DNA from: a virus
IMG/VR virus record: IMGVR_UViG_3300029319_009205
Span: 1 to 22,054 of that record
Direction: 5' to 3' (one strand)
Length of the DNA: 22,054 bases
The position numbers and the translations under genes are program-made. Positions 1 to 7,208 of this stretch are shown one piece after another. A model generated the notes under the pieces. The model worked only from the letters and a program-made list of their open reading frames with translations, was not told the DNA's origin and searched no databases. Numbering within the stretch: position 1 is the first letter of the stretch; each line of letters starts with the position of its first letter.

Positions 1-732
1 TAATTTTCTATATAACTTAAAATCATAAGCTACATCAATTAATTTTTGAAAGTGTTTTTGTGGTGCTTCAAATCTAACACCTACTTGAGCTGGTTTTTCT
101 TCTGTTGGTAAATTATATTTTTTCATTATTTCAGAAGTAAAATCAATACCGGATTTACCTACACCAAATATAAGTTTATCATAAAATATACCATCATTAT
201 CCATATTAGCAAATTCAGGTTTTACGGACTTAAATGTAACTTCATTATTTTTAAAATCAATATCTGATACTTTAGTTTCCCAATGAAATTCAACACCTTT
301 ACTTACTAAATAATCATACCAACTTTTACCAATTTCATGTAAATAATCTGTACCAATATGCCATACTGGAAATAATCTTAAACCAAAATATGGTTTAATA
401 AAATCTGGTTCTTCATCAGGTGAAGATAAGACAATTTGCTCTGGATGTGGGTGGAATCTTTCAAAATTATCTACTACTTGTTTCATTAGTTCCATTGCTT
501 TTTCATCACCTACATATTTAGATAATTGCCCACCAATTTGAGTAGAATAAGTTAATTTACCATCAGACCAACCACCTGCTCCTAGGTATCCGGTCATTAC
601 CTCCTCATAAGGTCTTAAATATGGGTCTTTACCCATATCAATAATAGTGATTTTACCTTCAAAATTATTATCAACCAATTTAGTAGCAGCATTTATACCT
701 GCTACTCCTGCTCCAATAATTACTATATCCAT
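1..732 (-). CDS. FAD-dependent oxidoreductase (COG2509-like), partial at left edge
   Basis: This reading frame runs from an ATG at 732 to the left edge with no stop, giving 244 codons with the C-terminus missing. The N-terminus has a Rossmann dinucleotide-binding motif, VIIGAGVAGINAA (GxGxxG), followed by an acidic residue at the end of the second strand (TIIDMG), as in FAD enzymes. Residues around 50-60 read GAGGWSDGKLTYS, which resembles the G-A-G-x-x-S-D-G-K-L motif of the uncharacterised COG2509 FAD dehydrogenases, and GVRFEAP near the right place also fits that family. The substrate is unknown. The gene follows a strong terminator, so it probably has its own promoter in the 733-761 gap. 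It is unlike the virion-type genes upstream and may be an auxiliary metabolic gene. FAD binding is secure; the subfamily is from memory. Confidence 0.85.
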   Translation of the reverse strand, partial: MDIVIIGAGVAGINAATKLVDNNFEGKITIIDMGKDPYLRPYEEVMTGYLGAGGWSDGKLTYSTQIGGQLSKYVGDEKAMELMKQVVDNFERFHPHPEQIVLSSPDEEPDFIKPYFGLRLFPVWHIGTDYLHEIGKSWYDYLVSKGVEFHWETKVSDIDFKNNEVTFKSVKPEFANMDNDGIFYDKLIFGVGKSGIDFTSEIMKKYNLPTEEKPAQVGVRFEAPQKHFQKLIDVAYDFKLYRKL

Positions 733-753
733 TTAATACAAGTTTTACACATT

Positions 754-766
754 AATATACGAAAAA
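754..766 (-). promoter_or_regulatory. Possible promoter element upstream of the FAD gene
   Basis: The minus strand reads TTTTTCGTATATT here, 21 bases before the ATG of the oxidoreductase gene. The same 13 bases occur at 13883-13895, just before the kinase gene at 13865. Both copies lie in gaps before a start codon, and this one follows a terminator, which is where a promoter would be expected. The sequence is AT-rich, so chance sharing is possible. It overlaps the T-tract of the terminator. Confidence 0.3.
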
Positions 767-799
767 AAAGCTGTGGCTCCAAATATTTGGGCCACAGCT
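762..799 (-). terminator. Strong intrinsic terminator ending the long minus-strand operon
   Basis: Positions 769-799 form a long hairpin: AGCTGTGGC pairs with GCCACAGCT, continued by CCAAA/TTTGG across one bulged base, leaving a very small loop. On the minus strand it is followed directly by eight T residues (762-769). This is a textbook rho-independent terminator for transcripts coming from the genes above. A run of seven T residues also follows on the plus-strand side (about 805-812), so it could act in both directions. The rest of the 733-847 gap holds only this, the possible promoter element and a weak 5-bp hairpin at 822-840. Confidence 0.88.
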
Positions 800-847
800 C
801 CACTAATTTTTTTAATAAATCGACTGGCTATGAATCAGTCTATATGT

Positions 848-910
848 TTAGCAATTACAACAAGTGCAATTACATACTTCACAATTACAGTTTTTACAAT
901 CGCAATTCAT
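848..910 (-). CDS. 20-residue cysteine-rich metallothionein-like peptide
   Basis: A very short frame starts at ATG 910-908, two bases after the stop of the preceding gene, and ends with TAA at 850-848. It encodes 20 residues, nine of them cysteine (positions 3, 5, 8, 10, 13, 15, 17, 18 and 20). The pattern is CxC, two residues, CxC, two residues, CxCxCC, one residue, C. The other residues are mostly Asn, Asp, Glu, Lys and Thr. CxC and CC clusters of this density are typical of metallothioneins and other soft-metal (Zn, Cu, Cd) binders, so metal binding is the natural inference. The peptide is shorter than known bacterial metallothioneins. It is the last gene before the terminator and is closely spaced with its neighbour, which supports translation. 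There is no clear Shine-Dalgarno, but its neighbours lack one too. Confidence 0.6.
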   Translation of the reverse strand: MNCDCKNCNCEVCNCTCCNC

Positions 911-912
911 AA

Positions 913-1254
913 TTATATATTTCCTACAGTTACCGCAACTTTTTTATTATCTACTTTTATTATTTGAGGTTCATATCCTTCATCTGATAAAAATGGTTCT
1001 TCATCTTTATAAGGAAACTTAGGATCTCTTTCATCTCTATATTTAAAAGCATAAACAGTAAATTCTTCAGGATCAACAGCAGTAAACACTCTGTCATCTC
1101 CCCTAAATGCAAAATCTTTTAACTTCGTACCTAATTGCCTTTCAACATCAGCTTGATTTCTTAAAATGTCATTTGCTAATTGTTTGTCATCAAAAAATTG
1201 TCTTTCATTTAAACGACCTTCAGCTAAATATTTTCTTAAATCAAAGTTATCCAT
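913..1254 (-). CDS. Small protein with T4-like capsid-targeting leader (113 aa)
   Basis: I do not recognise the body of this 113-residue protein, which is charged and hydrophilic with no membrane segment. The N-terminus is informative: MDNFDLRKYLAEG has an L-A-E site at residues 10-12 followed by Gly. It matches the form of the T4 internal-protein leader (about ten residues, aromatic/hydrophobic then I/L-x-E), which the T4 prohead protease cuts after Glu. The next gene upstream (1258-1533) carries almost the same leader, with 34 identical bases. I infer an internal capsid protein that is trimmed on maturation. The start at 1254 sits four bases after the upstream stop and puts the leader at the very N-terminus. 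No Shine-Dalgarno is visible. Confidence 0.82.
   Translation of the reverse strand: MDNFDLRKYLAEGRLNERQFFDDKQLANDILRNQADVERQLGTKLKDFAFRGDDRVFTAVDPEEFTVYAFKYRDERDPKFPYKDEEPFLSDEGYEPQIIKVDNKKVAVTVGNI
1216..1249. repeat. 34-bp direct repeat, copy 1 (codes for leader peptide)
   Basis: These 34 bases are identical to 1480-1513. Each copy encodes the NFDLRKYLAEG leader near the start of one of two adjacent small genes; outside this block the proteins do not resemble each other. This points to recent duplication or recombination-driven spread of the leader rather than duplication of the whole gene. Confidence 0.9.
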
Positions 1255-1257
1255 TTT

Positions 1258-1533
1258 TTATAATTCTCCGTTAGCTATATATTCACCTAATGCTGCTTCA
1301 GGTGATGATTCTGTACCTTCAATTTCGATTACTTTTCTCATAATTTCAAGTGCTTCATCTGCATTTAACATTTCATTATCTTGTACTCTTGAAGAGAATT
1401 TTAAATCACGAGCAATTAAAGCAAATAATTTTTTAGCTGGGTATTCTCTACTACTTAAATCTAGTTGTTCATTTAATTTACCTTCAGCTAAATATTTTCT
1501 TAAATCAAAGTTAGGGGTATGAAATGGCATCAT
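1258..1533 (-). CDS. Small protein with T4-like capsid-targeting leader (91 aa)
   Basis: This is a 91-residue hydrophilic protein of unknown function. Its residues 8-18, NFDLRKYLAEG, are the same leader as in the downstream gene, with L-A-E at 15-17 followed by Gly. The remainder (residues 25-91) is unrelated to its neighbour and looks helical and acidic toward the end. The leader lies a few residues further in because the frame begins MMPFHTP; the second Met could equally be the start. The inferred role is an internal virion protein processed by a prohead protease that is not encoded in this window. It starts eight bases after the stop of the 1542-2471 gene. Confidence 0.8.
   Translation of the reverse strand: MMPFHTPNFDLRKYLAEGKLNEQLDLSSREYPAKKLFALIARDLKFSSRVQDNEMLNADEALEIMRKVIEIEGTESSPEAALGEYIANGEL
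1480..1513. repeat. 34-bp direct repeat, copy 2 (codes for leader peptide)
   Basis: Identical to 1216-1249; see that entry. The spacing between the copies is 264 bases, exactly 88 codons. Confidence 0.9.
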
Positions 1534-1541
1534 AATTTCTA

Positions 1542-2471
1542 TTAATTAGGGGTTGATAAATAATTTTGGAAAATTTTAACTAATTCACCAAATTGAGTAT
1601 CAGTAATACCTGAAATTATATCCGGGGAATATTGTTTAATAAAAGATGGTGTAACAAAAGTATAAGTATCTTTATGAATTTTTAAATTTGTACGCACATT
1701 ACTTTCTTTAAAGCATGGTCCTAATTGGAATGTTTCCGCATTTTCAACTGAACAAGCAGTTATCACAATTGCACTTATAACGGGCATACCCATTAAATAT
1801 TCACATACAAAAATAATATTACCTACTCTAGTATCTTGTTTATCAGATTGGAATCCTAAATTAAATCCAGCTTCACCTATGGAATTAACCATGGCTTGAG
1901 CAAATGCTAATTCACCTCCTCCTGTAGCTAAACCTAAAACAGCTTCTAATAATTCCTTAGAAAAATTAGCACCAAATTGTTCAGTAGTTACATTCATATC
2001 TTCTTCATTAACTTGAATAAAACATCCTGATTCATCTATTACTCTTTTTAGGTTTTGATAATCATATAATGAAAAGTTTTTCTTTACTAAATTTCCTTTA
2101 GCTGGTGCAACCGCTCCGGTACCACTAGGTACAGATGGGGATGGAGTTGGATGCCAATAGAAAAATGGAGATTTTCTACCATCTTTAGGGGCAGCATTAG
2201 CTTTAGTTAAGCCTTTTGAATTATAATAATTTATAGCGTTATTTTCTAATGCCTTAGTCATTGCTGCAAAAAATACTTGTACTTCAGCAAAACATTGTCT
2301 TACACTTTCCTCAATTTGAGAATTAGCAAAATCTGTTGTTGACATCATAACATTACCTGTTTCATTAAAAACATATTGTTTTTTAGCAGGTATATTATAC
2401 GGGTTTTTAGCCGGTATATATTTACCTAAATCCGCGGGATTTGGTTTTCCATAAGTTGAATTAGTAGACAT
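1542..2471 (-). CDS. Hypothetical protein, 309 aa, possible virion protein
   Basis: I do not recognise this family. The N-terminal 40 residues hold two short repeats, YIPAKNPY and NIPAKKQY. Residues 90-125 are rich in Pro, Ser, Thr and Lys and look like a flexible linker. The second half has a hydrophobic Gly/Ala-rich stretch (LEAVLGLATGGGELAFAQAM) and then strand-like segments with three cysteines. There is no signal peptide or clear membrane helix. It lies between a cupin-like gene and two genes for tagged small proteins in one minus-strand operon, which suggests a virion or assembly role by position only. It has no (L/I)-x-E leader at its start. Confidence 0.78.
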   Translation of the reverse strand: MSTNSTYGKPNPADLGKYIPAKNPYNIPAKKQYVFNETGNVMMSTTDFANSQIEESVRQCFAEVQVFFAAMTKALENNAINYYNSKGLTKANAAPKDGRKSPFFYWHPTPSPSVPSGTGAVAPAKGNLVKKNFSLYDYQNLKRVIDESGCFIQVNEEDMNVTTEQFGANFSKELLEAVLGLATGGGELAFAQAMVNSIGEAGFNLGFQSDKQDTRVGNIIFVCEYLMGMPVISAIVITACSVENAETFQLGPCFKESNVRTNLKIHKDTYTFVTPSFIKQYSPDIISGITDTQFGELVKIFQNYLSTPN

Positions 2472-2475
2472 AATC

Positions 2476-2721
2476 TTAATTTATTTTAATTTTTAAATCT
2501 GTTGTACCTTTTAGTACGCGGTGAATCTCACCTTTTGTTATAAATATAATTTCTCCTTGTTTCATTGCTCTAGGTAACATATTATCTCTTTGAATACACC
2601 ACCCTTCACCTTCAAGGATTTCTATTTTTCTATCTTCATCATCTTGATGCCAAACCAATTCCATTGGGTCAACATCTTTAGAGAAGGTTCTTATATTAGA
2701 ACTATCTTTATATGGTTTCAT
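2476..2721 (-). CDS. Small cupin-like (RmlC-fold) protein, 81 aa
   Basis: This 81-residue protein reads like a minimal cupin. ELVWHQDDEDRKIEILEGEG supplies the first strand set with a conserved His and acidic residues, and GEIIFITKGEIHRVLKG supplies the second motif, with G, P-like turn and H-R-V. Similar small proteins occur in marine T4-like phages as I recall them. Cupins bind metals or small ligands, but the classical HxH...E...H set is incomplete here, so binding rather than catalysis is likely. It ends four bases before the 1542-2471 gene begins and follows the 2723 stop by one base. Its exact role is unknown. Confidence 0.8.
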   Translation of the reverse strand: MKPYKDSSNIRTFSKDVDPMELVWHQDDEDRKIEILEGEGWCIQRDNMLPRAMKQGEIIFITKGEIHRVLKGTTDLKIKIN

Positions 2722-2722
2722 A

Positions 2723-3313
2723 CTACCAAAAAGTATTCATATTAGCACCTAAACCAAGAGCCTTAGCATATCTGGGTAATCTACATGACCAATAACGAGC
2801 TGTTGTTCTATCTTTTGCCTGGGCACATCTATGACGAGCTGCAAATGCTTTTCTTGCTTTAGGGTTTCTAATTTTTGCTCTTAAACCACCTGAACCAAAT
2901 GTTACTTTTTTAATTCTTTTTGTTTTAGGATCTCTAACATAAACATAATATGCTTTAGGTCCTCCTCTTTTTGGTTTTCCTATTGGTGGGTCTTTTTTCT
3001 TTTTTTTCTTTTCATTTAGCATAGGTAAATCTAAAGGTACAGCTTCACCTTCGTAAACACCAAATTCACCTAAATGTGTTTTAATTAATCCTTCATCTTC
3101 TTCACTTAAACTAATTACATTACGTGAATATAACCTTCTGGCTTCCTTAATTAAGGATAAATGTTTATTTGATCCAATACGGTATACTGTTTCAAATAAA
3201 GGAATATTTTTATCTATATGATACTGTAAACCTTCAGATAATAAAGATTTTACTTTACCTTCTGTAAGTAAAGGACCTTTTGTTTCACAAGTATTACATC
3301 CACATCCACACAT
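2723..3313 (-). CDS. Cys-capped, lysine-rich modular phage protein (196 aa)
   Basis: The protein starts MCGCGCNTCETKG, with four cysteines in the first nine residues, an unusual metal-binding-like cap. Two protease-type sites follow: L-T-E-G at 16-19 and L-S-E-G at 25-28. A third, L-N-E at 99-101, is followed by KKKKKKDPP. After this basic linker, residues 118-189 form a compact basic module (KAYYVYVRDPKTKRIKKVTF ... RHRCAQAKDRTT ... YWSCRLPRYAKALGL) with two conserved cysteines, which I recall as a recurrent module in marine phage proteins. Function is unknown. The basic module suits DNA contact inside the capsid. It begins two bases after the stop of the nuclease-like gene upstream. Confidence 0.8.
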   Translation of the reverse strand: MCGCGCNTCETKGPLLTEGKVKSLLSEGLQYHIDKNIPLFETVYRIGSNKHLSLIKEARRLYSRNVISLSEEDEGLIKTHLGEFGVYEGEAVPLDLPMLNEKKKKKKDPPIGKPKRGGPKAYYVYVRDPKTKRIKKVTFGSGGLRAKIRNPKARKAFAARHRCAQAKDRTTARYWSCRLPRYAKALGLGANMNTFW

Positions 3314-3315
3314 AA

Positions 3316-4434
3316 TTATTTTCTTAATACATATCTAGGTACATCATCTGAGGGACCAGATATAGCAATGGAAGAACCTATTCCATCAATTAAATTATCT
3401 CCTGATAAATATTCTAATTTACCATTTTTATCTATAAAAAGTAAGCCGTCAAATCCTTCATATTGTTGATATTCATCAACTAACTCTTTAGCTAAATCAA
3501 TTGAAAATTGGCTAGAATTAAACCCATCTCCACTAAAATATGAATTTAAATTAAAGTTTTTTCCGGAAGGATACCAATTAGATTTATTATAAATTTTACT
3601 TAGAATATCCTCTATTCCTTTTATAAATTTATCTTTAGAAAAATTAGGATTATCTTTATAATAATTATAAATAACTTCTAGTTTAGTAGGCCATTTAACT
3701 TTTTTATCAAGCATAGATAAAGCTTCTTTTTCTTCAGCTTCTTCCATACCTAAAGATTTAACAAATTCATCAAATCTACCTTTTCTTCTTGTACTGGACC
3801 ATTCTCCTCTATTATATCCTTTAGCTATTACTGCTCCAGCTCCTTTAGTAGATCCTTTTAATTCAACATTTTGACCCCCTACATCTAAATCTCCCTTAGA
3901 TTCTCTTTTTTTAACATTATTAAATAAAATAGAAAATAAAATTTCTCCAGGACCTATGGAAACAGTACCTTCTATAGTACCACCCATTAATCTAAAAAGA
4001 TCTATTAATTTATCAGATGGAATTCCAGGTACTTGGGAAGTAAAATCTGGTTTAGACATATCTAATGAAGAAGGATTTTTTATATAATCAGCAAATTCTT
4101 TTTGAATATCTAAATCATCTAATAAATCCTGAAATTTTACTATTTGACCCCTAGAAATATTAGATTCTTTAGCTTTTTGAGCTAAATATTGTTCTATGGG
4201 TGCGGTAAAAGTAATTTTACCTATTATTGAATTTAGTTTTTTTAATTGAATAGGACTTAATTCAGTTGAGTCAATTAATTTTTTAATATCATCTTTTGAT
4301 ATTTCTTCTTCCTCTTGTTCCTTAATTATACTTTCTATTATGGTTTTTAAATAACTAAAATCTTCCTCAGTACTAGGATAGCCTTTATCAAATCTCCAAC
4401 AATTTTCTCTTATAATTTTTTCTATAGGATCCAT
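3316..4434 (-). CDS. PD-(D/E)XK nuclease-like protein with possible virion leader (372 aa)
   Basis: Residues about 160-200 carry a restriction-type nuclease core: E164 in a helix, then KGDLDVGGQNVELKGS, giving D182/D184 and E191-x-K193, the D...ExK signature of PD-(D/E)XK enzymes. KGYNRGEWSSTRRKGR follows as a basic loop. The N-terminus MDPIEKIIRE is ten residues long and ends I-R-E, and a second site I-K-E lies at 37-39, so it may be a trimmed leader of T4 internal-protein type. This reading is weaker than for the YLAEG leaders. If packaged, the protein would be a nuclease injected with phage DNA or used in maturation. It starts one base after the 4436-4882 stop. Nuclease fold is fairly sure; packaging is inference. 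Confidence 0.78.
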   Translation of the reverse strand: MDPIEKIIRENCWRFDKGYPSTEEDFSYLKTIIESIIKEQEEEEISKDDIKKLIDSTELSPIQLKKLNSIIGKITFTAPIEQYLAQKAKESNISRGQIVKFQDLLDDLDIQKEFADYIKNPSSLDMSKPDFTSQVPGIPSDKLIDLFRLMGGTIEGTVSIGPGEILFSILFNNVKKRESKGDLDVGGQNVELKGSTKGAGAVIAKGYNRGEWSSTRRKGRFDEFVKSLGMEEAEEKEALSMLDKKVKWPTKLEVIYNYYKDNPNFSKDKFIKGIEDILSKIYNKSNWYPSGKNFNLNSYFSGDGFNSSQFSIDLAKELVDEYQQYEGFDGLLFIDKNGKLEYLSGDNLIDGIGSSIAISGPSDDVPRYVLRK

Positions 4435-4435
4435 A

Positions 4436-4882
4436 TTATGCCTCTTCAGTTTCCGTTTCTTCTGTTTCGGTTTCTATTTCTTCTGCTCCTTCAACATCTG
4501 CTCCTGCCCCAGTTGCTGTTTTACCTCCATAAGCTAAAATACGAGCAATAGCTTTAGCGGCCATTTCTTCTTCATCTAAATTAAGTAAAAAATATTTTTT
4601 ACCTGATACTTGACAAATCCAGCTTCTAGGATCAAATATAAGAACAAAATTTTCACCATTCAACAAATTTATACGAAAAGTTGAAGGACGTGGTGCTATC
4701 CAATCTACTGACTCTAAAAATTTATCAAAGTCAACGGTTAATAAATCTATAATAATTGCTTTAAGTTCTGGGAATTTAACTAATTCATCATATGCTATAG
4801 CAGCATCATCTCCCTTAGTTCTTTCTTTATATACTTTTTTTACAAGTACTTTTATTTTTTCCTTGAGTTCTGAAGCTGTCAT
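4436..4882 (-). CDS. Hypothetical protein with acidic tail (148 aa)
   Basis: I do not recognise this protein. Residues 1-60 look helical (KEKIKVLVKKVYKERTK), residues 65-110 look like beta strands around FRINLLNGENFVLIFDPRSW, and the last 25 residues are a Glu/Thr-rich acidic tail. There is no leader with an L-x-E site. The start overlaps the upstream stop by TAATG, implying coupled translation with the 487-aa protein. Acidic tails are common in scaffold or core proteins of large phages, so an assembly role is possible but unproven. Confidence 0.75.
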   Translation of the reverse strand: MTASELKEKIKVLVKKVYKERTKGDDAAIAYDELVKFPELKAIIIDLLTVDFDKFLESVDWIAPRPSTFRINLLNGENFVLIFDPRSWICQVSGKKYFLLNLDEEEMAAKAIARILAYGGKTATGAGADVEGAEEIETETEETETEEA

Positions 4883-6345
4883 TATTGGTCATTTTTTTCT
4901 GCTAATTTTTTAGCTCTATCAGTAGCTACAGCATAATCAACAGGTTCAAGTTTTTTCTTACCACCTTTTTGCTTTGCAATGCCTTTAATTATATCTTCTT
5001 TTTTATTTTTTTCAGCGGCAGTTAATTTTTTTTCACCAACTATTTCTTTAACATGTTTTTTAATTAAATGTTTTAATGGTAAAACAAATTCTGTATCGGC
5101 ATCTACCTCAATTTTTTCTTCATCTATTCTCCCAACGGCCTTGAATATATCTTCAACATGCATATCTATGTAACCTACATCCGCTTTAGAAATACCTAGG
5201 TTTTCAACCATATCTTTAATTTCGTCAGCTATATATTCTACTTCACCTGATGTAGTAATTTTTTTAGCATAATTAGGATCTTTTAAAGCCTTTAATTTTC
5301 TCATGAAAAGTAAATCATGTAATTTAGCTACTCTTATAATTTCTTCCTTTTTTTCAGACATGTCACCATAACCACCATTTACTACTTTTCTCATAAATTC
5401 TTGAGCACCTGGACATACTTTATAATATTTAGTTTGGTAACCAAATACATTAACATTATCTTTATCAGCTGCTCTTTCTTCATCTATAGTATCAATCATA
5501 GCATCTATTTTAGCTACACTCTCTTTACCATCTAAATAATCAAATGCACTATCTAACATTGCATTTGCTTGAATAATTTTTTTCTGCCACCATTGTGGAA
5601 AATCTACCTCACCTTTACCATCATATTTATCAATTGCTCTATAAAGCATTTGAATCATTTTTCCAGCTCTAGCTAGTTCAGATTTTAACATTCCCGGCTC
5701 ATCATCAATATGACCTACATCTAAATCATCCATAGACATCATATCACCTTCATTTACATACACTTGACCATCTTCAATTTCATATCCTTCTTCTTCTAAT
5801 CTCTCTACAAACTTGCCTAAAGTAACATCATATCTGTTATTAGAATAAGTCATATTAAAAGCACCATAACTATCTAATCTTGATAATTCATTTGGGAATA
5901 TATCTCTAACTATATTTCTAGCTTCATCTGCTTTTTCATCAATATCTCTAATGATATCTCCAAGTTCTCCAATAGCGCTATCAACTTCAAAATCTTTAAT
6001 GTCTTCCTTAATATCAGTTTTGATTGTTACAGGGTGCATTTTGCCACTGCCTTTTGGAAATTCAAATTCTTTTTTACCTGCATCTCTTGCAGCGTCAGCT
6101 GCTAATACAAATGGGGATTGCTCTTTCACAGGTTGTGTAAGAGCATCTTTTATCATTGAGCGTAAATTTTCTAAATTCATTTTTTCAATTTTTTTCTTTG
6201 CCTGTTTAGTGGCTATACCATACATAACTTTTTCCGCATCTGCACCATATTTTTTCACTAGAGCACGTTTATTTTTCAATAAACCTTTTAGAGCGATTTT
6301 TCTTTGCTCTAGCTCATTTTCAGTGAGTTTGCGTTCGTTTAGCAT
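4882..6345 (-). CDS. Modular phage structural-type protein, 487 aa
   Basis: This is a mosaic of modules familiar from T4-like marine phages, none with a known activity. Residues 1-55 are a basic helical module (KKYGADAEKVMYGIATKQAK) preceded by L-N-E (2-4) and L-T-E (7-9). Near residues 78-110 comes SPFVLAADAARDAGKKEFEF with KGSGKMHPVTIK. Residues about 215-290 contain GMLKSELARAGKMIQMLYRA and VDFPQWWQKKI, a helical module I recall from several phage proteins. The C-terminus is again Lys-rich. The composition is highly charged and mostly helical, with no membrane segment. A prohead core or internal virion protein is the most natural guess. It is coupled by TAATG to the next gene and starts one base after the 6347 stop. 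Confidence 0.8.
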   Translation of the reverse strand: MLNERKLTENELEQRKIALKGLLKNKRALVKKYGADAEKVMYGIATKQAKKKIEKMNLENLRSMIKDALTQPVKEQSPFVLAADAARDAGKKEFEFPKGSGKMHPVTIKTDIKEDIKDFEVDSAIGELGDIIRDIDEKADEARNIVRDIFPNELSRLDSYGAFNMTYSNNRYDVTLGKFVERLEEEGYEIEDGQVYVNEGDMMSMDDLDVGHIDDEPGMLKSELARAGKMIQMLYRAIDKYDGKGEVDFPQWWQKKIIQANAMLDSAFDYLDGKESVAKIDAMIDTIDEERAADKDNVNVFGYQTKYYKVCPGAQEFMRKVVNGGYGDMSEKKEEIIRVAKLHDLLFMRKLKALKDPNYAKKITTSGEVEYIADEIKDMVENLGISKADVGYIDMHVEDIFKAVGRIDEEKIEVDADTEFVLPLKHLIKKHVKEIVGEKKLTAAEKNKKEDIIKGIAKQKGGKKKLEPVDYAVATDRAKKLAEKNDQ

Positions 6346-6346
6346 T

Positions 6347-7183
6347 TTATCTTTCTACAACGTGAGTTCTAGTAAAGAATGTAATTGAATTACCAATTTG
6401 GTCAGCTAATTTTTGATCACCCATTGCTACAGCATTATCATAGGCAATCTTTAATGAATCTTGAATTTCTTTTTCATCTTGAGTAAGACCATCTTGAGCA
6501 TCCGCTGCATCCATTTTTGGTTCTTCAGCATCCACGTCCATTTCAATTTCATCTTCTACATCAATTTCATCTTCTTGTTCAGATAAAACATCAATTATAT
6601 CTTCTCTAATTTTAGCTTTAAGTTCTGATACTTTCATTTTAAACTTTATAGTATCATCACCTTTTTTTACTTCACCATCTTTATGAAGATTATCCATTTC
6701 ATCTTGTGAAAGTTCAATTTCAGCTTCCTCAATTTCTTCTTCCTTCATGTTTTTGGCATCTGCTTTGGCTTTAGCAGCTTTAGACATTTCAACATCAGGT
6801 TTTTTATTACCTTTTCTATCAATGCCCATTACTTCTTCTACATCATCTTCTTCGTATTTAGAGTGAGAATGTGATTCTGATGTTAATATTTTTAATTCGT
6901 TTACGGGAATTTTTTCTACTATTTCACCACTTTTAAACATTACGTCATAGTGAGTTACTTCAGCATGGCCATCAGTAGTTTCCACTAATGTATGTCTTCC
7001 TTCTAGACATAAGCCATATCCATGAGATTCGTGCATTACGTGAGCAGCACAATCATGTTTAAAACCTGGTGCTGATTCTTCAATGTCTTTATCTTTTGCT
7101 TCCGTAATTAGTTTATCCTCTGTTACTTCTTCTTGAAGTAAAGGATTGTTTCTTAAATAATCTTGATAATTAAAATCGCTCAT
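6347..7183 (-). CDS. Acidic phage protein with leader-type protease sites (278 aa)
   Basis: The N-terminus MSDFNYQDYLRNNPLLQEEV resembles the tag of the neighbouring tagged proteins (D-F-N-x-x-x-Y-L), with L-Q-E at 16-18 and I-T-E at 26-28 before Ala. Residues 41-100 form a compact His/Cys-containing domain (HDCAAHVMHESHGYGLCLEG ... VTHYDVMFKSG) that looks like a small beta barrel and that I recall from other marine phage proteins. The rest is strongly acidic and helical, with runs of Asp/Glu around residues 195-225. This combination suits a scaffold or internal capsid protein that is cut during maturation. The 25-base gap before the start holds a TATAAATA element. Confidence 0.8.
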   Translation of the reverse strand: MSDFNYQDYLRNNPLLQEEVTEDKLITEAKDKDIEESAPGFKHDCAAHVMHESHGYGLCLEGRHTLVETTDGHAEVTHYDVMFKSGEIVEKIPVNELKILTSESHSHSKYEEDDVEEVMGIDRKGNKKPDVEMSKAAKAKADAKNMKEEEIEEAEIELSQDEMDNLHKDGEVKKGDDTIKFKMKVSELKAKIREDIIDVLSEQEDEIDVEDEIEMDVDAEEPKMDAADAQDGLTQDEKEIQDSLKIAYDNAVAMGDQKLADQIGNSITFFTRTHVVER

Positions 7184-7196
7184 TATAGTATATTTT

Positions 7197-7208
7197 TATT
7201 TATAAATA
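7197..7208 (-). promoter_or_regulatory. T4-late-type TATAAATA element (palindromic)
   Basis: The 25-base gap before the 7183 start contains the palindrome TATTTATAAATA. Its TATAAATA half on the minus strand (7204-7197) is identical to the T4 late-promoter -10 box and lies 13 bases before the ATG. Three other gaps in the window have a related TATATTTATA. The AT-rich background weakens the case. Confidence 0.42.

Noticed and set aside
822-840. Small hairpin GACTG/CAGTC with a nine-base loop
   Set aside because: The stem is only five pairs with no T-tract on the transcribed strand. It is not a tRNA arm set and not a convincing terminator.
773-967. Plus-strand frame of 64 codons across the terminator and the Cys-rich peptide
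   Set aside because: It covers the terminator hairpin and the reverse of real minus-strand coding sequence, and its hydrophobic product is typical of an antisense shadow.
1166-1522. Plus-strand frame of 118 codons opposite the two tagged small genes
   Set aside because: It contains the reverse complement of the 34-base repeat twice, but the minus-strand leader makes clear biological sense and this product does not.
5951-6388. Plus-strand frame of 145 codons opposite the 487-aa gene
   Set aside because: Its Ser/Phe/Leu-rich product mirrors the Lys/Glu-rich minus-strand protein. It has no motif, and the minus-strand gene is well supported.
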